DNA of 64,000 bases from Pontibacillus salicampi (lineage in GTDB: Bacteria > Bacillota > Bacilli > Bacillales > BH030062), in the NCBI RefSeq assembly GCF_042434395.1, contig NZ_JBHLTP010000013.1:248001-312000 (forward strand), in the 5' to 3' direction. The translations under genes and the position numbers were made by a program. The notes under the pieces were generated by a model, which saw nothing but the letters and a program-made list of their open reading frames with translations, was not told where the DNA came from and searched no databases. This document shows, piece by piece, positions 24,490 to 34,001 of the stretch (its first letter is position 1; each line of letters opens with the position of its first letter).

Positions 24490-27400
24490 GTGGAATTTAA
24501 GAAAAAAGCACTATCAGTAGTAACCGGTGCTACACTGGTACTATCATCATTCGCAGGAACATATGCTCCTAAAGCTGAAGCGGCTTTAGATGCGACGAAG
24601 AACCCAATTAAAACTCAAGTATCTTCAGCTTTACTAGCATTATCGGCAAGTGATCAGGAATCACAGGAATTAGTTGTCGTTTCAGATGGGAAAGAAGACA
24701 TAACGAAACAGTTAGAGAAACTTGGAGCGAAGGTATTGTATAACGAGAACAAATACGTGTACCTCGCAGAAGTTCCAACTGCAAAAGTTATGGATGTATA
24801 TAAGCTGGACAACGTTGCAGCTCTTTCTGAAAACTACACACACGAGCCGGTTGAGAATGACGATAGCGATTTCCAACAGGAAATAGATAATGTGAATGAC
24901 AAAGTATCTCCTTCTAACGTGGAAACGCATAAACAAACAGGTGCAGACAAATTCCAGCAGAAATATGATGGTACAGGTACTCGGGTTTCCATTATTGATA
25001 CTGGTATTGATCCTGGTCATACCGCATTCCAGCAAACAACAGAAGGAACAGAGAAAATTGTAGGAGTGGAAGACTACACGCTTCAAAATGAGCTTGAAGG
25101 CGACTATGTAGCTGACGGTGACGTTATATTTAACGAGCAGTTTGATGAAGGTGCAACTATCGATACGAAGGATTCCGGTACATACAACACGACTGGTATT
25201 GATTCTTCTGATGATAAGCTATGGTTCGGGGAGTTGAAATATAATGCTGACCCTGAAGAACCAAATGATTTAAACGCAGATGGTACGAAGAATAATAATC
25301 AAGATGAAACATTTGGCGTGCTTGTTGCAGGTGATGATATTTATGTAGACAACAACATGGATAAAGATTTCACCGACGAAGAAGCCATCTCTAAAACAGC
25401 AACCTCTACATTAGACGTAGATACTTCTGATGATGTAGCAGGTGCTAACTATCGTGTCAATGGCTTTGAAAAAGTGGAAGCTCCAGATGGTACGAATATG
25501 GATGACTATTATTATGCGAACTTCTTCGCTGACACGGGTGGTCACGGTACACACGTAGCAGGTATAACTGCCGCTAACTCTCCAGATGGTACTGGTGACG
25601 ACATTTATAATGTAGACATGAAGGGTGTATCTCCTGGTGCGGAACTAGTAGGACACAAGGTATTCCGTGCAGGGGAAGGTGCAGCAACGCTTTCTATTAT
25701 GAACGCAATGGTTGATGCTGCATTACCAGAAGGAGAAGGCGGTTACGGTTCTGATGTAGCGAACCTAAGTCTTGGATCCCTTCCAGATCTGAACGATGGG
25801 ATGAACTCCTATACAGAATTAGTGGATATTCTTTCTGAAGAATATGGTATTACGTATGTTATGTCTGCTGGTAACAGTGGTCCTGGGCTGGATACTGTCG
25901 GCTCTCCAGGAACGATTGAAAATGCAATCTCTGTAGGAGCTTACATTGATAGTGAGATGTGGGCAACTGAATATGGTGCCTTCCCATATGGAAAGAATGA
26001 GGATGGTTCACCTAAAGAAGGAGAAGGTCTATGGTATTTCTCCTCAAATGGTCCTCGTGAAGATGGCCTGCAAAAGCCAGATATCGTAGCGCCAGGTGCT
26101 GCGTACTCTACTGTTCCGGTTCAAGAGGGAGCTTATGGAGTGAAGCAAGGTACAAGTATGTCCTCTCCATACGTTGCTGGTACAGTTTCTATTTTGAAGA
26201 ACGCAGCTCAAGAAGAACGCGTTCCTTTCTCTTATAAGTCTGTTCGAGAAGCGCTAATTCAAACAGCTCGTTCTATGGATGATTATAACCGTGCTGAGCA
26301 GGGTGCAGGTTTAATCAATGTCCAAGACGCATTTGATTATATGGAAGATAATATGATCAAAGAAATGAATAATATTGATGTGAGCGTAAACTTTGGGGAG
26401 AAGGTCGCTGGAGGTAAAGGAGTTTCTGTACGTAATACAGAGCTTCCAGAAGAGATTACTATTCAGCTTCACAATGATAGTGACGAAACAAAGAACCTGA
26501 AGCTAAGTAAAGATGCTGACTGGTTCAAGGTTTCTGACTCCTCTATTAAACTAGCACCAAATGAAGCGAAGACGATTACAGTAATGTATGATCACAGCAA
26601 GCTAGAAATGGGTACGAATGCAGGCATGATTACAGTGGATGATGAGTCTACTGCTTATGCAGAAGCTCGTATTCCACAAACAGTTGTGAAAGCTAACGAA
26701 TTTAACGATGACAATAACTATCGTTGGAGCATGGAAGATGAAGTACAGGCTTCTAAAGAGAAGAGCTACTTCTTCGACGTAGAGCGTGGCGTAGAGGAAA
26801 TTAACGTGGATCTGAGTGCTCTTAAAGAGAATGGCGAATACCAGGGCCGTGTTCGTATGATCGTATTTGACCCTGATGGTAACGAAGTAAGTGAATTCCA
26901 AGGCTACGCAGGTTCTGGTAATGGCGGCATGGAAGTAGAAACCAATACCTTTGTCAGCCCTAAACCTGGTACTTGGGAAGTAGCAGTGTACGCTTCCTTC
27001 GGATCTGAGCAGGAAACGAATAAATACGCATTAGATGTAAAAGCGCAAGGTGTTATTAATAATCCTGGTATCCTTGACCTTGGCATCTCTACTGGAGAAG
27101 CTCAATCCTTCTCTAAAGAAGTATTCTTCACCAACTACCTTTCTGATGATAAGGAAGTGTATGTAGAAGGTGGAGCATTCAGTGAACCAATTGTGGAAAA
27201 AGAGCGTATTACAGCTCCAAATCAGGATCTATACCTGAAGCCATTAGAAATTAAGAACAACGTTTCTCTAGAAATTCGTACGAATAACCCAGAAGCAGCA
27301 AGCGATGATGCTGACTTGTATCTTTTCAAGGAAACAGAACAAGGGTATAAGCAAATTGCTATTTCTGGTAGTGCTACATCCGATGAAAGCCTGTCCTTTA

Positions 27401-28632
27401 AAGGCTTAGAAGATGGTAACTATGCGATTGGAGTACTTGGATATTCTGGTGAAATTAAGCTGGATCTTATGACGAAAGAAGTAAAAGTTCTTTCTCCAGG
27501 AGAAGAAGGTAAAGGCTCTATTACTCTTCCAGACAAGACGTATGACATGCCTGTATCTGGTAAAGTAAAAGCTACAGCTGATATTACTACTCCTGAAGAG
27601 AACAATCAGTACTATGCTGGTATCTTCCTAAGAGATGCGAAGACCGATGAAGTGTTGAACATGCTTCCTGTATATATCCAGGAAAATGCTGTTACGACAC
27701 TAGCGGGTACGAATCGTGTGGAAACTTCCATTGAGATTTCTAAAGACATGTACCCAACTGGATATGAAGCAGCAGCGAAAAATAAAGCCGTTGTCATTGC
27801 AACTGGCAACAACTTCCCTGATGCTCTATCCGCTGGCCCATTAGCAAGTCATTATCAGGCTCCAATTCTATTAACTGAATCTGGTAAAGCTCTATCCCAG
27901 GATGTACTGGATGAGCTGAAACGTCTTCATGCTGAACAAGCATACATCATTGGCGGAGACGGAGTAGTACCAGAGAAAGTGGTAGAGCAGCTGAAAGACT
28001 TTGGTATGAGCGATGCGGAAATCCAACGCTTTAGCGGAGACGATCGTTACGAAACAAACCAAGCAGTAGTAAGCCACTTAGTGGATAATGGTTTTGTAGG
28101 TAATGGCGTATTCATGGCAACTGGTGAGAAATTTGCAGATGCGCTAAGTGCTGGACCGTTTGCTGGAGAAAACAAAATGCCAATCCTTCTTACGAGAGAG
28201 GATAAGCTCCCTGAAGGTGCTGCACAGTACGTAAAAGGCGAAGCTGTTTCCATCGTAGGTGGACCAGGTGTTGTCTCTAAAGATGTAATGAAAGAAGTAG
28301 AGAAGCAATCTTCAGCTGTGAAGCGTTTTGCTGGTACAAACAGATACGAAACGTTAAAAGCAGTTCTTGAAGAGTACGCTAATCCAACAGATACATTCTA
28401 CGTATCTACTGGACAGAAATACCCTGACGCGCTTTCTTCTGCACCACTAGTGGCGCAAAAAGGTGGAGTTCTGCTTCTAACAGATACGGATGAAATTCCT
28501 GCTTCCGTTAATAACTTCCTGACTAAATATCTATACCAGAACAACGTAGAGAAAATCGTTGCTCTTGGTGGTCCTAACGCTGTTAGTCTAGAAGTAAAAG
28601 AAGCATTATTGAAACAACTCTCTAACGAATAA
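24490..28632 (+). CDS. Very large subtilase with three CWB2 repeats (second of three)
   Basis: 1380-residue exported S8 protease. GTG start with GGGGAGGG 9 bases upstream. Signal peptide about 1-31 (ends KAEAA). Catalytic residues are Asp170 (IIDTGIDPGH), His352 (GGHGTHVAG) and Ser556 (GTSMSSPYVAG); the oxyanion Asn is in SAGNSGPG. The Asp-His spacing is 182 residues, against 46 and 33 in its two neighbours. The insertion contains VDNNMDKDFTDEEA, an Asp-rich loop like the calcium-type DxDxDG loops of pyrolysin-like subtilases. After the protease come beta-sandwich regions (about 620-1060), then three CWB2 repeats with AGTNRVETSIEIS, GDDRYETNQAVV and AGTNRYETLKAV. Codon choice looks more uniform (many GTA, GGT, AAC) than in neighbours, hinting at high expression; this was judged by eye. 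Confidence 0.9.
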   Translation: MEFKKKALSVVTGATLVLSSFAGTYAPKAEAALDATKNPIKTQVSSALLALSASDQESQELVVVSDGKEDITKQLEKLGAKVLYNENKYVYLAEVPTAKVMDVYKLDNVAALSENYTHEPVENDDSDFQQEIDNVNDKVSPSNVETHKQTGADKFQQKYDGTGTRVSIIDTGIDPGHTAFQQTTEGTEKIVGVEDYTLQNELEGDYVADGDVIFNEQFDEGATIDTKDSGTYNTTGIDSSDDKLWFGELKYNADPEEPNDLNADGTKNNNQDETFGVLVAGDDIYVDNNMDKDFTDEEAISKTATSTLDVDTSDDVAGANYRVNGFEKVEAPDGTNMDDYYYANFFADTGGHGTHVAGITAANSPDGTGDDIYNVDMKGVSPGAELVGHKVFRAGEGAATLSIMNAMVDAALPEGEGGYGSDVANLSLGSLPDLNDGMNSYTELVDILSEEYGITYVMSAGNSGPGLDTVGSPGTIENAISVGAYIDSEMWATEYGAFPYGKNEDGSPKEGEGLWYFSSNGPREDGLQKPDIVAPGAAYSTVPVQEGAYGVKQGTSMSSPYVAGTVSILKNAAQEERVPFSYKSVREALIQTARSMDDYNRAEQGAGLINVQDAFDYMEDNMIKEMNNIDVSVNFGEKVAGGKGVSVRNTELPEEITIQLHNDSDETKNLKLSKDADWFKVSDSSIKLAPNEAKTITVMYDHSKLEMGTNAGMITVDDESTAYAEARIPQTVVKANEFNDDNNYRWSMEDEVQASKEKSYFFDVERGVEEINVDLSALKENGEYQGRVRMIVFDPDGNEVSEFQGYAGSGNGGMEVETNTFVSPKPGTWEVAVYASFGSEQETNKYALDVKAQGVINNPGILDLGISTGEAQSFSKEVFFTNYLSDDKEVYVEGGAFSEPIVEKERITAPNQDLYLKPLEIKNNVSLEIRTNNPEAASDDADLYLFKETEQGYKQIAISGSATSDESLSFKGLEDGNYAIGVLGYSGEIKLDLMTKEVKVLSPGEEGKGSITLPDKTYDMPVSGKVKATADITTPEENNQYYAGIFLRDAKTDEVLNMLPVYIQENAVTTLAGTNRVETSIEISKDMYPTGYEAAAKNKAVVIATGNNFPDALSAGPLASHYQAPILLTESGKALSQDVLDELKRLHAEQAYIIGGDGVVPEKVVEQLKDFGMSDAEIQRFSGDDRYETNQAVVSHLVDNGFVGNGVFMATGEKFADALSAGPFAGENKMPILLTREDKLPEGAAQYVKGEAVSIVGGPGVVSKDVMKEVEKQSSAVKRFAGTNRYETLKAVLEEYANPTDTFYVSTGQKYPDALSSAPLVAQKGGVLLLTDTDEIPASVNNFLTKYLYQNNVEKIVALGGPNAVSLEVKEALLKQLSNE

Positions 28633-28641
28633 ACAAGGAAG

Positions 28642-28671
28642 AGGATGTCCGCTAAGGGCATCCTTTTTTTG
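28642..28671 (+). terminator. Terminator after the large subtilase gene
   Basis: GGATGTCC and GGGCATCC around a short loop, then TTTTTTT. Confidence 0.85.
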
Positions 28672-28784
28672 CTTCCTCCCGCTAGATTTCATTCATTTTT
28701 TACAGTTATTAGTAATTAATTAGTCTTTTATTCCTTGTAATCATGTACAATGGAAGGAGGATAGATAAATGGAGGAGGGGTTGT

Positions 28785-31304
28785 TTGAAGAAAAATAAGG
28801 TATATGGCGTTGTGGCTGCATGTGCACTGCTGCTTACGATTGCCATTCCTCAAGGGGCACAGGCAAAGGACAAGACAGTAACTACCTATGAAGAGATGCA
28901 CCAGCAAAGCTTGCAAAACTATCAATCTAAAAAAATGGCAGTGCAGTCAACAAAGAGCTTCGCTATGGAAGACATACATAATCGCCAAGTCATCATTCAA
29001 TTAACAGAAGGAAGCGAATGGGAAGGCAAATATCCCATAGAGAGAATAGTGGATGGAATGTCTGATAGCAAGTGGCTGGTGGTACGAATTCCAGAAGATG
29101 CATCTTATCAGCAAGAGCTGCAATCTATTGCATCCTTGCCGTATGTACAAACCGCACATCCTGATTACCTCCTATCTACTTTTGGGAAGCCGTTAGACGA
29201 ATATTATGTTTATCAGAATTATATGAAGGACATCAATATGGAGAAGGCTTGGAACATCACAAAAGGAAGCTCTTCCGTAAAGGTAGCGGTTTTGGATTCC
29301 GGTGCAAATGTATCACATGAGGATTTTAATGGTAGATTTCACTATCCATTTAATGCGATGAATGGTGGGTCTAACATTAGAGATGAAGTCGGGCATGGTA
29401 CGTTTGTGTCGGGCATTATAGGTGCCAATGATAATACAAAGGGAATTACAGGAGTAGCCCCAAATGTTAGCTTGATCCCTGTAAAAGTTGGAGACGATTA
29501 TGGCATTGCGATGTCAGACGCAGCTGAAGGAGTCTACCATGCCATGGAAAAAGGGGCAGATGTTGTGAATATGAGCTTTGGTTCCACATATGAGGACACC
29601 GCACTAGCGTCTGCTCTACTCTCAGCGTATGAGGAAGGGATTTTACTCGTAGCAGCAACGGGCAATGATTCCACCTCCAGACCAATGTACCCTTCAGCGT
29701 ACCCGTGGGTCATGGCAGTAGGAGCAACTGATACGACACAGTATGGCAACGCAATGGCTTATTTTTCTAATTATGGCCCCCATGTTGATATTGGAGCCCC
29801 TGGAGTAGATATCTTCAGTACATCTCCAGGCAGCAGCTATTCCTTTGGTGATGGAACATCCTTCTCTGCCCCAATGGTAAGCGGAGTAGCTGCCCTTATT
29901 AAAAGCAAGCATCGTCATTGGAATGCAGATCAGGTTCAGTATGCCCTGCAAACAAGTGCAGATAAATGGAATAGTAGTCTGGAATGGAATGAGGATTCTG
30001 GCTTTGGTCAGCTCGACGGGTATGATGCTCTGAAGGCTTCCATGTCCTATTATGAAAAAGATAAATCCAATTCTATACGTAGTGCAACGGTTTTAAAAGA
30101 GTCTGATAAGGTGGAGGAGGGTTTCAACTTTCCAAGAGACTCAGACCTCTATTCCTTTGACATGAAATATGATGGCTCCATTCAAGCAGAAATGAGTAAC
30201 CTGCCACAGCATATTGACGGAGAGCTGAGCCTGTATAAGGAAGCTGGTAACGGTTATACGTTAGTGAGGGAAGCAGACAGGTACACGGAAGGAGGTTCAG
30301 AGGAAATAGCCACCTCCTTGAAAGCTGGTAACTATATTATGCTCACAAGCGATTATTACAGCAATTGGTCCAAACAGCCATATACGCTCACTATGGAAAG
30401 GCATTACGACAACGAGCCGAATCGTTTGAAAGGGAATAGCCGGTACGAAACAGCAGTAGAAATTTCCAAGGCAGGCTGGAGTAATGGAGCAGATACGATT
30501 GTGCTGGCAAAGGCGAGCGATTTCCCTGATGCTTTAGCGGGAGCCCCTTTAGCATATGCGGTAGACGGACCTATTTTGTTAAGTAAATCCGCTCGGTTAG
30601 ATGAGGCGACGAAGGAGGAAATCATACGACTTCGACCAAAGAAGGCTTATCTTCTCGGAGGAAAAAACGCATTACAACCTGCTATTCAAAAGGAACTGAA
30701 TAATCTTGGAGTAGAAACTGTAACAAGAATTGCCGGTACCAATCGAAATGCCACCGCCAAAGCTATTGCGGATGAACTGAAAGCAGTAACCAATTCACAA
30801 ACATTCCAGAAGGCGATTGTAGTCTATAACAAGAACTTCCCGGACGCTTTATCTGCAGCTGCCTATGCTGCAAAAAATGGCTATCCTATTCTGTTAAGTG
30901 ATAAAGATTCCTTGCCGATCGAAACCGCCTCTGCACTGGAGGATGTGAAGCAATCAATCATCGTAGGTGGAGATGGCGTAGTATCAGACAAGGTGAAAAG
31001 GAAGCTCCCTGATCCAGCTCGTTATGCTGGCACTAATAGATACGATACGAATTTCGTATTTAATGAAAAAGCAGGTGTCCATACCAATAGTGCTTTAGTC
31101 ACAACTGGAGAAAATTTTGCCGACGCATTAACAGGCTCTGTACTCGCAGCAAAGCAGGATAAATTAATGATTTTAGTGAAGCCGGATAAAGTTCCGGATG
31201 AAATTAAACAGCTTGTGCAACAGCATTCTATCCACCATTTTGATATACTGGGAGGACCAAATGCAGTAAACCGTCACATTGGGGTAGAGCTACAAGCCTA
31301 CTAA
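28785..31304 (+). CDS. Secreted subtilase with three CWB2 repeats (third of three)
   Basis: 839-residue S8 protease. I choose TTG 28785: GGAGGAGGGG lies just upstream and the signal peptide (KKNKVYGVVAACALLLTIA, cleavage after AQA) then begins at once, whereas the in-frame ATG at 28743 would add a charged leader. A prodomain-like region runs to about residue 130. Catalytic Asp171 is in VLDSGANVSH, His204 in VGHGTFVSG (Phe replacing the usual His after GT) and Ser359 in GTSFSAPMVSG; the oxyanion Asn is in AATGND. A small beta domain precedes three CWB2 repeats opening with GNSRYETAVEIS, AGTNRNATAKAIA and AGTNRYDTNFVF. Third member of a tandem protease run, separated by terminators, so independently transcribed. 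Confidence 0.88.
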   Translation: MKKNKVYGVVAACALLLTIAIPQGAQAKDKTVTTYEEMHQQSLQNYQSKKMAVQSTKSFAMEDIHNRQVIIQLTEGSEWEGKYPIERIVDGMSDSKWLVVRIPEDASYQQELQSIASLPYVQTAHPDYLLSTFGKPLDEYYVYQNYMKDINMEKAWNITKGSSSVKVAVLDSGANVSHEDFNGRFHYPFNAMNGGSNIRDEVGHGTFVSGIIGANDNTKGITGVAPNVSLIPVKVGDDYGIAMSDAAEGVYHAMEKGADVVNMSFGSTYEDTALASALLSAYEEGILLVAATGNDSTSRPMYPSAYPWVMAVGATDTTQYGNAMAYFSNYGPHVDIGAPGVDIFSTSPGSSYSFGDGTSFSAPMVSGVAALIKSKHRHWNADQVQYALQTSADKWNSSLEWNEDSGFGQLDGYDALKASMSYYEKDKSNSIRSATVLKESDKVEEGFNFPRDSDLYSFDMKYDGSIQAEMSNLPQHIDGELSLYKEAGNGYTLVREADRYTEGGSEEIATSLKAGNYIMLTSDYYSNWSKQPYTLTMERHYDNEPNRLKGNSRYETAVEISKAGWSNGADTIVLAKASDFPDALAGAPLAYAVDGPILLSKSARLDEATKEEIIRLRPKKAYLLGGKNALQPAIQKELNNLGVETVTRIAGTNRNATAKAIADELKAVTNSQTFQKAIVVYNKNFPDALSAAAYAAKNGYPILLSDKDSLPIETASALEDVKQSIIVGGDGVVSDKVKRKLPDPARYAGTNRYDTNFVFNEKAGVHTNSALVTTGENFADALTGSVLAAKQDKLMILVKPDKVPDEIKQLVQQHSIHHFDILGGPNAVNRHIGVELQAY

Positions 31305-31310
31305 ATCAAA

Positions 31311-31353
31311 TAAAGAGTGGCACAATATGTCTAAACGTGTCGCTCTTTGTTAA
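31311..31353 (+). terminator. Probable terminator after the third subtilase gene
   Basis: AAAGAGTGGCAC and GTGTCGCTCTTT form an imperfect stem over a loop of about 13 bases, with a short T-rich end. Confidence 0.5.
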
Positions 31354-31457
31354 TTTTCACATACGCAGCTTATTTTTTCAGGAAAATGGAACAAATTTAT
31401 GGAATATTTATGTTACAATACGACTATTCTATACTAAATTCCAAACGGAGGTTAAGG

Positions 31458-32342
31458 ATGAAACAAGTTAAAAAGGCAATTATACCAGCAGCAGGACTAG
31501 GAACTCGCTTCTTACCAGCGACGAAGGCTATGCCTAAAGAAATGCTTCCAATCGTAGACAAGCCAACCATTCAGTACATAGTAGAAGAAGCAATTGAATC
31601 AGGAATTGAAGACATTATTATCGTTACTGGAAAAGGAAAGCGCGCGATTGAAGATCACTTCGATTACTCGTTTGAACTAGAAGAAACTCTGATGAGAAAA
31701 GAAAAATATGACCTCTTAGAGAAGGTAAAGGATCCTTCTAAAGTGGACATTCATTACATAAGACAAAAAGAGCCAAAAGGATTAGGCCACGCGGTATGGT
31801 GCGCACGCAAGTTTATTGGTGACGAGCCATTTGCGGTACTTTTAGGAGATGACATCGTACGCGCAGATGTTCCAGGCTTGAAACAGCTGATTAATCAGTA
31901 CGACCAAACACTCTCCTCCGTTATCGGTGTTCAGCAGGTACCAGATAATCAAACTCACCGCTACGGTATTATCGATCCAGAATCCAAGCACGAGCGTCTA
32001 TATCAGGTGAAGAATTTCGTAGAGAAACCAGCTAAAGGGGAAGAGCCTTCCAATCTGGCCATTATGGGGCGCTATGTTCTAACCCCAGAAATCATGACCT
32101 TCTTAGGCAAGCAGGAGCGCGGTGCCGGCAACGAGATTCAACTAACCGATGCCATCCAGGCCTTGAACGGTATCCAGCGAGTATTCGCCTATGACTTCAG
32201 CGGCTCCCGCTACGATGTCGGAGAGAAGCACGGATTTATTAAAACACAAATCGAGTTAGCATTAGAACGCCCGGACCTACGGGAGGATCTACTAGAATTC
32301 CTAAAGGAAACAGTAGACAAGCATCATTCTATGAACTCTTAA
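31458..32342 (+). CDS. gtaB: UTP-glucose-1-phosphate uridylyltransferase, copy 1
   Basis: Makes UDP-glucose from UTP and glucose-1-phosphate. The N-terminal nucleotide loop IPAAGLGTRFLPATKAMPKE is characteristic; VDKPTIQYIVEEA, LGDDIV and EKPAKGE follow in family order. It is 294 residues, standard. ATG 31458 has CGGAGGTTAAGG directly upstream; the open frame extends 111 bases further up but with no family residues. Monocistronic, ending in a strong terminator. A second copy at 52.6 kb lies inside the polysaccharide operon, so this one may serve glycolipid, teichoic or other general needs. Confidence 0.95.
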   Translation: MKQVKKAIIPAAGLGTRFLPATKAMPKEMLPIVDKPTIQYIVEEAIESGIEDIIIVTGKGKRAIEDHFDYSFELEETLMRKEKYDLLEKVKDPSKVDIHYIRQKEPKGLGHAVWCARKFIGDEPFAVLLGDDIVRADVPGLKQLINQYDQTLSSVIGVQQVPDNQTHRYGIIDPESKHERLYQVKNFVEKPAKGEEPSNLAIMGRYVLTPEIMTFLGKQERGAGNEIQLTDAIQALNGIQRVFAYDFSGSRYDVGEKHGFIKTQIELALERPDLREDLLEFLKETVDKHHSMNS

Positions 32343-32345
32343 TCT

Positions 32346-32389
32346 AAAAAGCTATGCCTCTTCTTTCTTAAAGAGGCATAGCTTTTTTG
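32346..32389 (+). terminator. Terminator after gtaB copy 1
   Basis: AAAAAGCTATGCCTCTT and AAGAGGCATAGCTTTTTT; long perfect stem. Confidence 0.93.
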
Positions 32390-32394
32390 TAGGT

Positions 32395-32545
32395 GAGCGT
32401 CTGGTGGGAGAGCATATCCCGGAGGAGGGCGCACACCTGGAGAGCGGATATTCAAGGAGGAAGAGGACATATCCAGCCAGAAGCCACCGCCCAAAGAACG
32501 CCCCTCATCCAAAAAGTCCCCCATCACGGTTAGTAGAGAATAAAC
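32395..32545. repeat. Degenerate repeat array, copy B
   Basis: Same family as the array at 14.7 kb. Visible units are GAGAGCATATCCC, a diverged GAGGGCGCACACC, GAGAGCGGATATTCA and AAGAGGACATATCCAG, spaced about 20 bases, then a C-rich tail with CATCCAAAAAGTCCCC. Like copy A it begins right after a terminator. It occupies most of the gap between gtaB and the convergent acyltransferase gene. Confidence 0.5.
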
Positions 32546-32577
32546 CCGCCTAACTAAACGCAAGCTAGAGCCATATA

Positions 32578-32608
32578 AAAAGCCCCTTCCATATTGGGAA
32601 GGGGCTTG
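32578..32608 (-). terminator. Terminator of the minus-strand acyltransferase gene
   Basis: AGCCCCTTCC, loop ATATT, GGGAAGGGGCT; read on the minus strand it is followed by TTTTTAT. It lies 5 bases past the stop of the minus-strand gene. Confidence 0.88.
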
Positions 32609-32610
32609 TC

Positions 32611-33756
32611 TTACGTGTTTACGGTTTGTTCGTTGTAGCGTTCCTGCCTTTGCTGTTGTCTCTTGCTGGTCTGCCAGAACAGTGGAGATTTCTCTGGCAG
32701 CTTTCCGAAGATGAGGTTAGCCCATGGGAAGTAACGGTGTACTGCCCAAATAATAAAGTAGCATAGGATAACCACGACAATATACTGGGTTAACACTTCT
32801 ACATGAAACCAATAGTTGTTATGAATGGGGATAACTCGCTTAACTTCTTTAATTACAAATGGGTGAAGCAGGTAAAATCCAAAGGAATACAGGGCGACAT
32901 TCTTTGCCATTTGAATTTTGTCCGCTGTTAGTTTTTGACTAATCCATTCGGTTAGTCGGAAGAAGAAGTATCCCCCTACGATTAAATAAACGAGATTGAG
33001 ATATTCATAGAAATCCCAGCTCACTTTTATTTCCCCTACTGTGTACACATAATAATAGTAAAGAGAGGTAAGGGATCCAGCGATTACGGTTATTATTCCA
33101 TACACAATTCCTGATTTGTTCGATGCTTTTTGCTTTTCTTCTAGATAGTGTAATCCTAGCCATCCGCCTAGAAGAAATGGACCGATTGCTTTTAGGAACA
33201 ATACTTCGTCTGTAAAGTTATAGGTGGAGTTCAGCCAATAATAACCCGCATCTATAGCTATCCCGAATAGCCACATATACCTTTTAAAGAAGGACAGCTT
33301 TTGTGCTGCATACACAAACAGTGGGAGCACGATATAAAACTGTACAATTAAGAAGATAAAGTGTAGCTGGTAATAGGAATCACCTGTGAGAATATTTTTG
33401 GTTACACTTACAAAACTAAGGGAACGATCCTGCGTAAGAACAGCATATCCTTCATAGAATAGTGCCCAAACGACATAGGGTACAACAATATAAAAAACAC
33501 GTTTTTTATAATAGTCGGCAATAACAGATTTGGTCCATTGCTTCTTATAATAATTAAAGAAGAAGACAAGGCCGGTGATCATAATAAAGATGCCTGCTTC
33601 AATACGGATAATTCGATTTAGAAAGTGGTACTTTGCAAAGGCACCTGAGCCCATATCAAGGGTGCTGTAATAAGTTGCAGTTACATGGACAAGGACAACA
33701 CAAAGCATTGCGATAAGCCTTAAGAAGTATATAGATTCTATACGTTGTTTTGCCAT
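32611..33756 (-). CDS. Membrane acyltransferase (acyltransferase-3 family), second copy
   Basis: The only clear minus-strand gene in the window. 381 residues with about ten membrane segments and the family start SIYFLRLIAMLCVVLVHV, with the conserved R and H. GAGGTTATTAT precedes the ATG on its strand. It resembles the plus-strand acyltransferase at 20,685 in length and layout. The C-terminus is a basic, Gln/Arg-rich cytoplasmic tail. It sits between gtaB and a CWB2 nucleotidase, so it probably acylates a surface glycan; the acceptor is unknown. Confidence 0.82.
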   Translation of the reverse strand: MAKQRIESIYFLRLIAMLCVVLVHVTATYYSTLDMGSGAFAKYHFLNRIIRIEAGIFIMITGLVFFFNYYKKQWTKSVIADYYKKRVFYIVVPYVVWALFYEGYAVLTQDRSLSFVSVTKNILTGDSYYQLHFIFLIVQFYIVLPLFVYAAQKLSFFKRYMWLFGIAIDAGYYWLNSTYNFTDEVLFLKAIGPFLLGGWLGLHYLEEKQKASNKSGIVYGIITVIAGSLTSLYYYYVYTVGEIKVSWDFYEYLNLVYLIVGGYFFFRLTEWISQKLTADKIQMAKNVALYSFGFYLLHPFVIKEVKRVIPIHNNYWFHVEVLTQYIVVVILCYFIIWAVHRYFPWANLIFGKLPEKSPLFWQTSKRQQQRQERYNEQTVNT

Positions 33757-33867
33757 ATAATAACCTCGATTCTACATATCTTGTTTTATTTCGATTAAAT
33801 CTTATATATTTTCTCATGGATTTTGGGAAATGTCTATTTCATCCATAATTTAACTTTACTTAAAATT

Positions 33868-33874
33868 TGTCGAA
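33868..33874 (+). promoter_or_regulatory. Spo0A box between the acyltransferase and nucleotidase genes
   Basis: TGTCGAA within AAATTTGTCGAAAATT, an excellent match to the full 0A box. It is 134 bases before the nucleotidase start and 112 before the divergent acyltransferase start, and could serve either gene. A TATACA -10-like element lies at 33,912 on the plus strand. Confidence 0.5.
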
Positions 33875-34001
33875 AATTAACACAATTAATATACACTCTG
33901 ACAGAAAATGCTATACAATGTAAAATGTAGTGATTTTTACCGGACGTAAGATTTAGGGGAAGTCATAAGCACTACAAAAAAAGGGAGAAGGGATTGATCG
34001 T

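Noticed and set aside
28743..28784. ATG 28743 as the start of the third subtilase
   Set aside because: It would put a charged leader before the signal peptide; TTG 28785 has the stronger ribosome site.
32339..32563. Minus-strand open frame after gtaB copy 1
   Set aside because: It consists of the terminator and the degenerate repeat array read backwards.
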